This document shows, piece by piece, positions 7,303-15,168 of a stretch of 17,128 nucleotides of DNA. The translations under genes were made by a program, and so were the position numbers. This stretch comes from Bacteroidota bacterium. GTDB lineage: Bacteria; Bacteroidota; Bacteroidia; Bacteroidales; B39-G9. A model generated the notes under the pieces. The model was not told the origin of the DNA. It was given only the letters and a program-made list of their open reading frames with translations, and ran no database searches. The first letter of the stretch is position 1. Each line of letters begins with the position of its first letter. Location: the NCBI GenBank assembly GCA_003648455.1, contig QMPG01000032.1, positions 1-17,128 of the forward strand, given 5' to 3'.

Positions 7303-9225
7303 ATGAGCACTTTTGCCGAGACAATAGTTTATATTTTAAGTTTTGCAATAATCGTTGTTTCTTCTAATCAGATTTCAAAACTTTTTTTAAAGATAAAATT
7401 ACCCTTAATAACAGGATTCTTATTTATAGGTATTTTAACCGGCCCTTATGTATTAAATTTTGTTCCTCAAAAGGCCATAAAAAGTTTAAATTTTGTTAAT
7501 GATATATCATTGTCGTTTATAGCTTTTGCTGCCGGAGCTGAATTATATCTGCGAGAGTTTCGTAGTCGTCGAAAAAGTATTAAGTGGATGACTATTGGAC
7601 AGCTTTTTTTTACTTTTGTTTTGGGTGGAGCAGGAATGTTCTTATTAACAGACGTAATTCAATTCACAAATGGAATGTCAGTTGAGAGCAGACTTGCGGT
7701 TTCAATATTAACAGGAATTATATTTGTTGCTCGATCACCTGTTTCTGCCATTGCAATAATTAATGAACAACGAGCAAGTGGTCCCTTCACGCAAACTACA
7801 ATAGGAGTAACTGTATTAACAGATGTTTTAATAATAATTCTTTTTTCAATTGGCTTATCAATATCTCAATATCTGATAAGTGGAATAGATTTTAGTTTTA
7901 ATACAATTCTGATTCTTATGGCAGAGTTGTCGGTTTCTTTATTTGTTGGATATTTATTAGGAAGATTGCTTGTATTAATTTTATCTATACAAGTAACAAC
8001 TGATGTTAAAATATTTATGATATTATTTTCAGGTTATAGTATATTCATTTTAGCAAAATTTGTTAAAGTTTATACTAATAATTTGTTTAGTTACGAATTT
8101 TATATCGAACCTTTGTTAATATGTATAATTGGAAGCTTTTATGTAACAAATTTCAGCAAGTTTCGAAGAGAGTTCTTAAAAATAGTGAGTAAAGTTACGC
8201 CAATAATTTATCTTATATTTTTCACATTAACTGGCTTATCTGTTTCTCTCGATGTTATTATTACGTCATGGGCTATTGCAATAGTCTTGTTGTTTTTAAG
8301 AATATTCTCAATGATAATTGGTTCGTTTGTTGGCGGGGTTTTAGCAGGAGATTCAATGCGTTTTAATAAAGTTGGATGGATGTCATATATTACACAAGCA
8401 GGTGTCGCAATTGGCTTATTAACTGTTGTTGAAGAAACTTTTCCTGATTGGGGAACAAATTTAGCTACCATATTATTAACCGTAATTGTAATTAACCAAT
8501 TTATTGGACCTCCAATGTTAAAATGGGTGCTAAATTATGTTGGTGAAACGCATTTACATGCATCTGGTATTGACGGAAAGCAAAGAGTTGTGATTTTTGG
8601 TTTGGAAAATCAGTCGTATGCTCTTGCACAACAACTAAAAAGAAATAATTGGCAAGTTAGTATTGTAACTTTAAGAACGAATTTTGACTCTGACAATTAT
8701 TCCGATGTGAAAATTCAGACTATAAATAATTTTTCATTAAATGAATTATCAAATTGTGGAGCTGATAAAGCAAGTACTATTGTTGCCTTAAAAACAGATG
8801 AGGAAAATTATGAAATATGTAAATTAGCTTATGATAAGTTTGGTACAAAATCAATAGTTGTCAGAGTAAACAATTATTATAACTACAATCGTTTTCAGGA
8901 ATTGGGAGCTATTGTTGTTTGTCCTTCAACAGCAATTATTCGATTACTTGACCACTATGTTCGTTCACCGCAGGCTACATCATTATTATTAGGTGAAGGA
9001 GATAATAAAGACACTGTTGATATTGAAATTAAAAATAAAGATATTCATGGTATTACATTAAGAAATTTACGAATACCTTCCGATATAATAATTCTATCTA
9101 CAAAAAGAAAAGGGCAAATGATTATATCAACAGGTTATACAAGAATTAGATACGGAGATATTTTAACTGTTGTAGGTTCTATTAAGAGTATTAATGAATT
9201 AAGATTGCGTTTTGAAGGTGAATAA
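7303..9225 (+). CDS. CPA2-type monovalent cation:proton antiporter with RCK (TrkA-N/TrkA-C) domains
   Basis: This 640-residue inner-membrane transporter has about a dozen hydrophobic segments from residue 7 to about 412 forming an Na+/H+-exchanger domain. An RCK-N/TrkA-N domain follows at about 426-550 and a TrkA-C domain at about 570-636. Within the membrane part the segment ARSPVSAI (143-150) and the membrane-embedded T173-D174 pair sit where CPA2 antiporters keep ion-binding residues. Its likely role is Na+ or K+ efflux coupled to proton entry, gated by ligand binding to the RCK part. In RCK-N the usual GxGxxG dinucleotide loop is degenerate, reading FGLENQS (432-438), so NAD(H) binding is doubtful. 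TrkA-C looks intact. It is transcribed away from the acyl-CoA ligase gene. Ion specificity cannot be told. Confidence 0.85.
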   Translation: MSTFAETIVYILSFAIIVVSSNQISKLFLKIKLPLITGFLFIGILTGPYVLNFVPQKAIKSLNFVNDISLSFIAFAAGAELYLREFRSRRKSIKWMTIGQLFFTFVLGGAGMFLLTDVIQFTNGMSVESRLAVSILTGIIFVARSPVSAIAIINEQRASGPFTQTTIGVTVLTDVLIIILFSIGLSISQYLISGIDFSFNTILILMAELSVSLFVGYLLGRLLVLILSIQVTTDVKIFMILFSGYSIFILAKFVKVYTNNLFSYEFYIEPLLICIIGSFYVTNFSKFRREFLKIVSKVTPIIYLIFFTLTGLSVSLDVIITSWAIAIVLLFLRIFSMIIGSFVGGVLAGDSMRFNKVGWMSYITQAGVAIGLLTVVEETFPDWGTNLATILLTVIVINQFIGPPMLKWVLNYVGETHLHASGIDGKQRVVIFGLENQSYALAQQLKRNNWQVSIVTLRTNFDSDNYSDVKIQTINNFSLNELSNCGADKASTIVALKTDEENYEICKLAYDKFGTKSIVVRVNNYYNYNRFQELGAIVVCPSTAIIRLLDHYVRSPQATSLLLGEGDNKDTVDIEIKNKDIHGITLRNLRIPSDIIILSTKRKGQMIISTGYTRIRYGDILTVVGSIKSINELRLRFEGE

Positions 9226-9303
9226 TTAATTTTTGGTTTTAAATAAAAATTTTTGTAAATTGTATTAGAGGTTTACTTAGTATTTTAATTTAGTTAAAAA
9301 CAA

Positions 9304-10053
9304 ATGAAACGCCTGTTATTTATTGCTTTTTGTTTTATTTCAATAAATATATTTTCACAAGAAATTGGTAAAAATATGATTGGAATTAGCATAGGAGTAT
9401 CTTCTCCAATTAATTCTTTTGCCCAAGAGAGTTGTGGTGATTATTCAACCTGTGCAAAAAAAGGTATGTTGTTAAGTTTCGACGATGTTTATTTTATTAC
9501 AAAAAATATTGGTATAACAGCTGTTGCACAGTTTTCTCAAAATGGAAGCAATGCAGATTCTATTGAATTGCACCTTACTCGCAGAGTAACAAATTTATTA
9601 TCAGGTATTGATAATGGTTTTATATTTCCTGATGAAGATAATTATGTTTTAAATCTGGGCACATGGACACATGCAAATTTAATGCTGGGACCTGTTATAT
9701 CTATTCCAATAAAGTCTATTAGTTTTGATTTTAGAGCTCTGGCAGGTTTAAGCGTTATTTCTTCGCCCGATAAAGAATTAAGATTAGAATTTATGGATGG
9801 AAACTTTAACTCTTACGAAAAAATAAAAAACACACCTTCTTTTATTTATTTGTTTGGAACATCTGTAAGATATAGATTTGTATCAGGTTATTTTCTTCGT
9901 TTTATGGTAGACTGGGCTTATTCTAAAGCAATTATTGAGATAAACGATCAAATTATCAATACTACTCAAGTTCAGGAAATGAATATTAAAAGTGATTATG
10001 ATGTTTCAACAAGTATTTTATATGCCGGAGTTAGTTTTGCTTATGATTTTTAG
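9304..10053 (+). CDS. Small outer-membrane beta-barrel protein of unknown function
   Basis: This 249-residue protein starts with a clear signal peptide: basic MKR, a hydrophobic core, and likely cleavage after S18. The mature chain has alternating polar/hydrophobic strands separated by Gly- and Asn/Asp-rich turns, and it ends in a strand with a C-terminal phenylalanine (FAYDF), the usual signal for assembly by the BAM machinery. The pattern fits the outer-membrane beta-barrel families common in Bacteroidota (PorT-like/OMP_b-brl). Two cysteines, C44 and C50, could form a disulfide in an early loop. It lies 78 bp after the antiporter gene, possibly in the same transcript, and ends just before a strong bidirectional terminator. 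I do not recognise a specific function. Confidence 0.7.
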   Translation: MKRLLFIAFCFISINIFSQEIGKNMIGISIGVSSPINSFAQESCGDYSTCAKKGMLLSFDDVYFITKNIGITAVAQFSQNGSNADSIELHLTRRVTNLLSGIDNGFIFPDEDNYVLNLGTWTHANLMLGPVISIPIKSISFDFRALAGLSVISSPDKELRLEFMDGNFNSYEKIKNTPSFIYLFGTSVRYRFVSGYFLRFMVDWAYSKAIIEINDQIINTTQVQEMNIKSDYDVSTSILYAGVSFAYDF

Positions 10054-10072
10054 TTAATGAATTAATTTATGC

Positions 10073-10113
10073 AAAAAGGCTAAATTGTTACTCAACAATT
10101 TAGCCTTTTTTTT
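10073..10113. terminator. Strong bidirectional terminator between convergent genes
   Basis: A perfect 17-bp stem, AAAAAGGCTAAATTGTT with its complement at 10094-10110, closes a 4-base ACTC loop and is flanked by A and T runs on the two sides. It can end both the plus-strand beta-barrel gene (stop 20 bp before) and the minus-strand glutamine synthetase gene (stop at 10139). Confidence 0.95.
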
Positions 10114-10138
10114 ATAATTCTAATATTTTGTATCCTTT

Positions 10139-11647
10139 TTATTTACAGTGAATATATTTATCAACTAATAATTTTATTTCATGATCTTTACCATATAATC
10201 TTTCGCTAAGATCTTTATCATCATACGATTTTAATAATTCAATATATCTATTAATTAAGTTTGATGGGAAAATATTATTTTTTTCAAAAAATTTTCGTTT
10301 TTCTTCAAGACATTCGGCAGATTCGTAACAAGAAGATGGCAATTGCTCTAATTTAGCAAGTTGGTCTTTGTGCTCATCATCAAAAATATTAATGTTCATA
10401 TATAATTTATCTGCTATTTCGAGAGCATTCGGCATTTCTAAACCGTGTTGTGCTGCAACAATAATTCCAGCTAAATAATTATATAGGTCTGCAGAACCAT
10501 CGCCCGAACGAAGCTCAACTGTTTGTTTTGAATCGAATTGTTTTACTTCAGAATCATCCTGAGGATTTGCATCTTTAATCATTGAAGAAACACCTATCCA
10601 TCCTAAAGGAACTCTTACCAGTACCGAACGGTTTCTGTCGCCCCAGCAAATATTAGTAGGAGCTTCTTGATGAGGAACCAAACGTAAATATGAAGTAGGA
10701 ATAGTATTTCCAAAAGCAGTTAAAGCTCCCGATAAATCTAATATTCCTGCAATAATTTTTTTAGCAGTATCACTGAGTTTATCGTTCTCAACCATAATAT
10801 TACGGTCATCTTTTTCAAGTAACATGTGAATATGTAAACCGCTACCTGCTTTACCAACTGTAATTTTTGGAGCGAAACTTATTTTTGCATCGTATTCTTG
10901 AGCCAACATTCTTATTATCCATTTAGCAACAACTAATTGGTCAATGGCATCTTCGGCTTCAACAGGAATAAATTCAATTTCTTGTTGCTCAAAATATTCT
11001 GTTTCTGAGTTAAAATTACCTACTTCAGAGTGTCCATATTTAATTTTCCCTCCGGCTTGAGCAATAAGTTCCATAGCTTCCAGTCTGAATTCTTCCCATT
11101 TAGTATAAGGAGCAGATTCGTGATAACCATGTTGATCAGAAGCGGGATATAAATTATTTTCAGGTTTCGGGGCGATAATATAGTATTCTAATTCACCCAT
11201 TGCTTTGAATGTGTAGCCGGTTTTTTTCTTAAATTCACGATGTGCCTTTTTAAGAATATTTTCAGGAGCACTTTCTAAAGGTGTTCCTTCATTTGTATAA
11301 AAAGAACATAAGAAATCTAAAGTAGGACTTGAAGCAAAAGGATTAATAAAAGCTGTTTTGTATCGAGGTAAAACATATAAATCGCTTGAACCGGCTTCTA
11401 TGTATGAAAATAAACTTGAACCGTCAACTCTTTCTCCTGTTGTTAAAATAGAATCAAGATGTTCTTTGCTGTTAATAACAAAATTTAATGCTTTTAATTT
11501 TCCGTCTTCGGCTACATAACGAAAATTAAGCATTTTGATATTGTTCTCTTCAATAAAATTTATTATATCGTTTTTAGTAAATTGAGAGGCAGGTTTTTGT
11601 AAAAAGCTTTCTAGCCTATTGGGGTTTAGATTTGTTAATTTCTCCAT
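10139..11647 (-). CDS. glnA: Glutamine synthetase family protein
   Basis: This 502-residue cytoplasmic enzyme most likely makes glutamine from glutamate, ammonia and ATP. The N-terminal beta-grasp part covers about 20-115 and the catalytic domain about 125-502. Visible landmarks are the metal-binding GELE (151-154), the EIEF stretch (223-226), GSGLHIH (268-274) with its metal/ATP His, the RLVPHQEAP and DRNRS region (322-341) that binds glutamate/ATP phosphates, and ELRSGD (378-383) at the metal site. Length and motif order resemble type I enzymes rather than the ~700-residue type III enzyme also common in this phylum. The place of the adenylylated tyrosine of enterobacterial GlnA reads NIFDDE (around 420-425), with Phe instead of Tyr, so control by adenylylation is unlikely. 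A related gamma-glutamyl ligase role is possible but less likely. Confidence 0.85.
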   Translation of the reverse strand: MEKLTNLNPNRLESFLQKPASQFTKNDIINFIEENNIKMLNFRYVAEDGKLKALNFVINSKEHLDSILTTGERVDGSSLFSYIEAGSSDLYVLPRYKTAFINPFASSPTLDFLCSFYTNEGTPLESAPENILKKAHREFKKKTGYTFKAMGELEYYIIAPKPENNLYPASDQHGYHESAPYTKWEEFRLEAMELIAQAGGKIKYGHSEVGNFNSETEYFEQQEIEFIPVEAEDAIDQLVVAKWIIRMLAQEYDAKISFAPKITVGKAGSGLHIHMLLEKDDRNIMVENDKLSDTAKKIIAGILDLSGALTAFGNTIPTSYLRLVPHQEAPTNICWGDRNRSVLVRVPLGWIGVSSMIKDANPQDDSEVKQFDSKQTVELRSGDGSADLYNYLAGIIVAAQHGLEMPNALEIADKLYMNINIFDDEHKDQLAKLEQLPSSCYESAECLEEKRKFFEKNNIFPSNLINRYIELLKSYDDKDLSERLYGKDHEIKLLVDKYIHCK

Positions 11648-11684
11648 AGTTATTAAATAATAAGGTTAAAAATTAAGATACTGG

Positions 11685-11709
11685 TTGTCTCTAGCGAAGC
11701 TAATGACAA
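11685..11709. repeat. Small REP-like hairpin with GAA loop upstream of glnA
   Basis: An imperfect 25-base palindrome: outer arms TTGTC/GACAA, inner arms TAGC/GCTA, loop GAA. The GAA triloop resembles the hairpins after clpP and clpX. It falls in the leader or promoter region of the glutamine synthetase gene. Confidence 0.45.
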
Positions 11710-11710
11710 T

Positions 11711-11740
11711 AAATTACTTTATTCAAAAAGTAATTTTTTT
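11711..11740. other. Perfect 9-bp hairpin in the pcm-glnA spacer
   Basis: AAATTACTT (11711-11719) pairs with AAGTAATTT (11728-11736) over an 8-base loop, followed by T's on the plus strand. No plus-strand gene ends here, so it is not an obvious terminator. On the minus strand it lies 64 bases before the glnA start and could be a leader structure. Its A/T-rich stem makes chance plausible. Confidence 0.35.
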
Positions 11741-11767
11741 CAAAAATAAAAAACAAAAATCAATTCT

Positions 11768-11783
11768 TCTAATTTTTATTAGA
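11768..11783 (-). terminator. Weak terminator-like hairpin after pcm
   Basis: Minus strand TCTAAT/ATTAGA stem of six pairs with a 4-base loop, with a T-rich stretch a few bases later. It lies 11 bases after the pcm stop. The stem contains no strong G/C block, so read-through into glnA is likely. Confidence 0.25.
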
Positions 11784-11793
11784 TGTTTAATAA

Positions 11794-12438
11794 CTACTTT
11801 GATTTTCCTTTTAAAAAAGGAACAAATGAAAAATCACCATGCTCGGTAATTTTGTAGTCATTTTCAGATATTCTTACTATTTTGGTCATTTTTTGAATAT
11901 TTTTCCCAACAGGAATAACAAGAATACCTCCAATTTTTAGTTGTTGTTTTAACTCTTCGGGAATGAAAGGAGCTCCCGCTGTTACAATAATTTTATCAAA
12001 AGGACCGTATGTTGGCAAGCCCTTGTATCCATCGCCATAAAAAAATTGAAGCTTATATCCCAGTTTTTTTAATAAGGCTTGTGATTTTAAGAATAGCTCA
12101 CGTTGGCGCTCAATGGTAAAAACTTTAGCACCCATTTCAACCAACACGGCAGCTTGATAACCTGAACCTGTTCCAACTTCAAGCACTTTATCACCTTTTT
12201 TTATTTCGAGCAATTCCGATTGTACTGCAACAGTATATGGTTGAGAAATAGTTTGTCCGGCACCAATAGGGAATGCATTGTCTTTATATGCAAATTGAAT
12301 AAAACCACTTTCCATAAACAAATGTCGGGGAACTGTGTTAATTGCTGAAAGAACATTATTATCAACAATACCATATGCTTTTATTTCGTCAACAAGAATT
12401 TTTCTTAGTCCTTTATGCCTATATGTATCATTTATCAT
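11794..12438 (-). CDS. pcm: Protein-L-isoaspartate(D-aspartate) O-methyltransferase
   Basis: This 214-residue cytoplasmic repair enzyme transfers a methyl group from S-adenosylmethionine to isoaspartyl residues in aged proteins, starting their return to normal aspartate. The family signature GQTISQP (61-67) precedes the SAM-binding motif VLEVGTGSGYQ (85-95). E110 is at the place of the ribose-binding acid, and DKIIVTAGAP (148-157) forms motif II. The length is usual for bacterial Pcm. The ATG at 12438 gives a normal N-terminus. It reads in the same direction as glnA, 146 bp upstream, and may share a transcript, although the spacer holds hairpins. Its upstream side is the repeat-bearing 467-bp spacer before the tRNA. 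Identification is firm. Confidence 0.93.
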   Translation of the reverse strand: MINDTYRHKGLRKILVDEIKAYGIVDNNVLSAINTVPRHLFMESGFIQFAYKDNAFPIGAGQTISQPYTVAVQSELLEIKKGDKVLEVGTGSGYQAAVLVEMGAKVFTIERQRELFLKSQALLKKLGYKLQFFYGDGYKGLPTYGPFDKIIVTAGAPFIPEELKQQLKIGGILVIPVGKNIQKMTKIVRISENDYKITEHGDFSFVPFLKGKSK

Positions 12439-12577
12439 TTCAGAGAAAAATTAAGCATGCTAAATTATACTTTTTTAATAAAAGTTTAAATATTTGGAAA
12501 AATAAATTTATAGTAAAATTAATATATTATATTTATTACAAAAGTACTATTATTTCTATAATAATTGCGACCACAGC

Positions 12578-12783
12578 TTAACCCGAAAAATTCACAATTT
12601 TTCTACGCTTAAGAATTACCAATAAATTTGCTGTTTTTAATAAGCCCAAATTTGGGTACTTCTAATGCGTGGTTTACTTGCGTGAGCTCACCGCCAGCTG
12701 GAGGTTCGGTTCCCGCTTTACATCCCTCTATCCATTGCTTATTCATGCAATTTACTTAGTTTTTGCATGAATAAGCGGGTTAA
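12578..12783 (+). repeat. Complete copy (206 bp) of the structured dispersed repeat
   Basis: Perfect 8-bp inverted ends, TTAACCCG and CGGGTTAA. It aligns over its whole length with 5154-5360 in the same orientation, with the core 12677-12719 matching 42 of 43 bases. The terminal hairpin is longer here: a perfect 14-bp stem (12737-12750 with 12763-12776). The first hairpin (12585-12603) has one extra A-T pair compared with the other copy. The central palindrome is broken by one base (A at 12702). Together with A/T-rich DNA it makes up the 467-bp spacer between pcm and tRNA-Leu, in which I see no gene. Confidence 0.8.
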
Positions 12784-12886
12784 TAATAAATTAATATAAG
12801 CAACATCTGTAATCAACAAATTTGATATAAAATTAATTGGCAGAAAAAAAATGTTTAAATATTATTATTTTAAAAAAAATAATATA

Positions 12887-12894
12887 TATCTTTG
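12887..12894 (+). promoter_or_regulatory. Candidate -7 promoter box for tRNA-Leu
   Basis: TATCTTTG matches TAnnTTTG at all fixed positions and lies 12 bases before the first tRNA base, a normal distance for a tRNA transcript start. A clear -33 TTTG is not visible in the A/T run upstream. Confidence 0.5.
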
Positions 12895-12905
12895 CCAAAA
12901 ATTTT

Positions 12906-12987
12906 GCGGATGTGTCGTAATTGGTAGCCGAGCTAGACTTAGGATCTAGTGCCGCGAGGCGTAAGGGTTCGAGTCCCTTCATCCGCA
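12906..12987 (+). tRNA. tRNA-Leu, anticodon UAG
   Basis: This 82-nt class II tRNA has an acceptor stem GCGGATG/CATCCGC, anticodon stem CTAGA/TCTAG with loop CTTAGGA (anticodon TAG at 12940-12942), and a long variable arm with GCC/GGC around GCGA, as expected for leucine. The T stem is AAGGG/CCCTT around a TTCGAGT loop. The 3' CCA is not encoded. It reads CUN leucine codons. A hairpin terminator follows about 35 bases later. Confidence 0.95.
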
Positions 12988-13020
12988 CAATTAAAACAAA
13001 ATTATAATTCATTTGTATAA

Positions 13021-13064
13021 AGCCGCCTTTACTGATTTTGAATAACAGTTTTGGCGGTTTTTTT
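13021..13064 (+). terminator. Terminator after tRNA-Leu
   Basis: CCGCC (13023-13027) pairs with GGCGG (13053-13057), extended inside by ACTG/CAGT, then a run of seven T's. It ends the tRNA transcript before tig. The right arm also carries the TTTG of the proposed tig promoter. Confidence 0.75.
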
Positions 13065-13081
13065 AAAATTTAGTAACTTTA
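13050..13081 (+). promoter_or_regulatory. Candidate tig promoter overlapping the tRNA terminator
   Basis: TTTG at 13050-13053 and TAACTTTA at 13074-13081 are 20 bases apart, close to the Bacteroidota -33/-7 arrangement (seven of eight -7 consensus positions, counting the free ones). A transcript would start around 13087, about a dozen bases before the ATG of tig. Confidence 0.45.
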
Positions 13082-13100
13082 TCTAATTAAAAAAACACTC

Positions 13101-14453
13101 ATGAACATTACAAAAGAAAACATCGATGAGTTAAATGCAACGCTCAAAATTAAACTTGAGAAAGAAGACTACGAAGAGAAAGTAAATAATGTGTTGAAAG
13201 ACTATAAGAAAAAAGCCAAGATCGACGGATTTAGACCGGGAAAGGTTCCTATGGGATTAGTGAAAAAAATGTATGGGAAAACTGTTTTGGCTGAAGAAAT
13301 AAACAAAATTCTTTCAGAAAGTCTAACAAAACATATTATTGATGAGAAATTAAATATTCTTGGTGAGCCTTTACCAAGCATTAAAGAACAAGCACCTATT
13401 GATTGGGATAATCAAACAGAATTTGAATTTGCTTTTGATATTGCTTTATCACCTGAGTTTGAATTAAATTTATCTAAAAGAGATAAAGTAACTTTTTATG
13501 ATATTGAAGTTGGCGATGATTTAATTGACAAAACAATTGAAAGTCATACAAAATTTTATGGTACATCTGAAAAAGTTGATGTTGTTGAAGATAATGAGAT
13601 TTTAAAAGGCGACATGGTTCAACTTGATAAAGAAGGTAAAGTCCTCGAAGGAGGTATTACAAAAGAAGATGCCATAATTTCTTTACAGGTAATGAAAGAT
13701 GAAAAAATTAAAAAATCTTTTGTTGGTGCTAATGTTAGTCAGATTATAACATTCAATATTAAAAAAGCTTATCCAAATGCTACAGAGATTTCTTCAATGT
13801 TAGGTATTTCGAAAGAAGAAGCAGAAAAATTAGATTCTGATTTTCAATTTACAATTAAGGAGATAACAAAATTTGTAAGTGGTGAAGTGAATCAAGAACT
13901 TTTCGACAAAATTTACGGAGCAGGAAATGTAAAATCTCTTGAGGAATTCAGAGCTAAAATAAAAGAAGAAATTAAAAAAGATTTTGACGAACAAAGCAAT
14001 TATAAACTTTTAATTGACGTTAAAGATAAGTTAGTTAAGAAAACTAAACTAGCTTTACCGGATGAATTTTTAAAACGTTGGTTGTTATTATCAAACAAAG
14101 AGCTAACACAAGAAATGCTTGATAAAGACTATGATAACTTCCAAAAAGATCTTCAATGGCAATTAATTAAAGATAAAATTGTTAAAGGTCACGAAATAAA
14201 AGTTACGGACGAAGAAATTCTTGAAGAAGCAAAGAAAGTTACCATGCAACAATTTAGACAATATGGAATGCGTAATTTACCTGAAGAACAACTTGAGAAT
14301 TATTCTAAAAGTATTTTAGAAAAGCCAGAAGATAAAAGAAAAATTGCTGATTCAAGATTAGAGAAAAATATAATTGAATTCATTAAAGAAACAATAAAAG
14401 TTGAAAACAAAGAGATGACTTTTGATGAATTTAATAAGTTATTTGCAAATTAA
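13101..14453 (+). CDS. tig: Trigger factor (ribosome-associated chaperone)
   Basis: This 450-residue chaperone binds the large ribosomal subunit at the exit tunnel and shields nascent chains. The N-terminal domain carries the ribosome-docking signature GFRPGKVP at 43-50, at the same residue numbers as in E. coli. A shortened FKBP-like region follows from about 165 to 255, where GD (170-171) and FVGANVSQIITF mark the fold, but the IPGF-type active-site stretch is not seen. Peptidyl-prolyl isomerase activity is therefore doubtful. The C-terminal helical chaperone arms cover about 256-450 and are rich in Lys/Glu. Only 11 bases separate it from clpP, so the two are surely co-transcribed. A promoter overlapping the upstream tRNA terminator is likely. 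Family assignment is firm. Confidence 0.93.
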   Translation: MNITKENIDELNATLKIKLEKEDYEEKVNNVLKDYKKKAKIDGFRPGKVPMGLVKKMYGKTVLAEEINKILSESLTKHIIDEKLNILGEPLPSIKEQAPIDWDNQTEFEFAFDIALSPEFELNLSKRDKVTFYDIEVGDDLIDKTIESHTKFYGTSEKVDVVEDNEILKGDMVQLDKEGKVLEGGITKEDAIISLQVMKDEKIKKSFVGANVSQIITFNIKKAYPNATEISSMLGISKEEAEKLDSDFQFTIKEITKFVSGEVNQELFDKIYGAGNVKSLEEFRAKIKEEIKKDFDEQSNYKLLIDVKDKLVKKTKLALPDEFLKRWLLLSNKELTQEMLDKDYDNFQKDLQWQLIKDKIVKGHEIKVTDEEILEEAKKVTMQQFRQYGMRNLPEEQLENYSKSILEKPEDKRKIADSRLEKNIIEFIKETIKVENKEMTFDEFNKLFAN

Positions 14454-14464
14454 AAATACAGTTT

Positions 14465-15148
14465 ATGATACCTAAAGATGAATTTCGAAAATATGCAATT
14501 AAGCATAAAGGAATAAGCAGTTTAACTTTAGATGGTTATTCTTCTTTTACAAATAGTTATCTGTCACCAACAATTATTGAAGAACGTGAGCTAAATGTAG
14601 CTCAAATGGATGTTTTTTCGCGGTTAATGATGGATAGAATAATATTTTTGGGTGTTCCAATTGATGATGATGTTTCTAATATTATTGAAGCACAATTGTT
14701 ATTTTTAGAATCTTCAGATCCTGCAAAAGATATTCAAATTTATTTCAACACTCCGGGAGGTTCTGTTTATGCAGGTCTTGGTATTTATGATACTATGCAA
14801 TATATTAGTTCAGATATTGCTACAATTTGTACAGGAATGGCAGCATCAATGGGTGCTGTGTTATTAACAGCAGGAACAAAAGGCAAACGTTCTGCTTTGA
14901 AACATTCGCGTGTTATGATTCATCAGCCAATGGGAGGTGCTCAAGGTCAAGCTTCTGATATTGAGATTACTGCAAGAGAGATTATGAAGTTGAAAAAGGA
15001 ACTATATCAAATTATTGCAACACATTCAGGTAATACTTTTAAAAAAGTTGAAAAAGATTCTGATAGAGATTATTGGATGACAGCTATGGAAGCTAAAGAG
15101 TATGGAATGATTGATGAAGTATTGATTTCGAATAAAATTAAAAAATAA
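14465..15148 (+). CDS. clpP: ATP-dependent Clp protease, proteolytic subunit
   Basis: This 227-residue serine peptidase forms the barrel-shaped chamber that degrades unfolded proteins fed in by ClpX. The catalytic triad is S128 (in GMAASMG), H153 (in MIHQP) and D202 (in RDYW), with spacings of 25 and 49 residues identical to E. coli ClpP. The oxyanion loop GGSVYAG is at 98-104. The N-terminus is about 17 residues longer than the E. coli precursor, a feature seen in Bacteroidota ClpP, and part of it may be removed on maturation. It follows tig by 11 bases and precedes clpX, but a 221-bp hairpin-bearing spacer separates it from clpX, which is unusually long for this gene pair. Identification is firm. 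Confidence 0.96.
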   Translation: MIPKDEFRKYAIKHKGISSLTLDGYSSFTNSYLSPTIIEERELNVAQMDVFSRLMMDRIIFLGVPIDDDVSNIIEAQLLFLESSDPAKDIQIYFNTPGGSVYAGLGIYDTMQYISSDIATICTGMAASMGAVLLTAGTKGKRSALKHSRVMIHQPMGGAQGQASDIEITAREIMKLKKELYQIIATHSGNTFKKVEKDSDRDYWMTAMEAKEYGMIDEVLISNKIKK

Positions 15149-15168
15149 TTTAGATTTTAGATTTGAAA

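Noticed and set aside
8208..8471. Minus-strand open frame inside the antiporter gene
   Set aside because: It is antisense to transmembrane segments of a clear antiporter and shows no features of its own.
12342..12581. Plus-strand open frame of 79 codons over the start of pcm and into the spacer
   Set aside because: The first part is antisense to conserved pcm codons and the rest is A/T-rich spacer. It has no family resemblance and no good start signal.
12578..12783. TTAA at both ends as a target-site duplication of a piggyBac-like element
   Set aside because: TTAA is part of the inverted termini and is also common in this A/T-rich DNA. Without an empty site it cannot be called a duplication.
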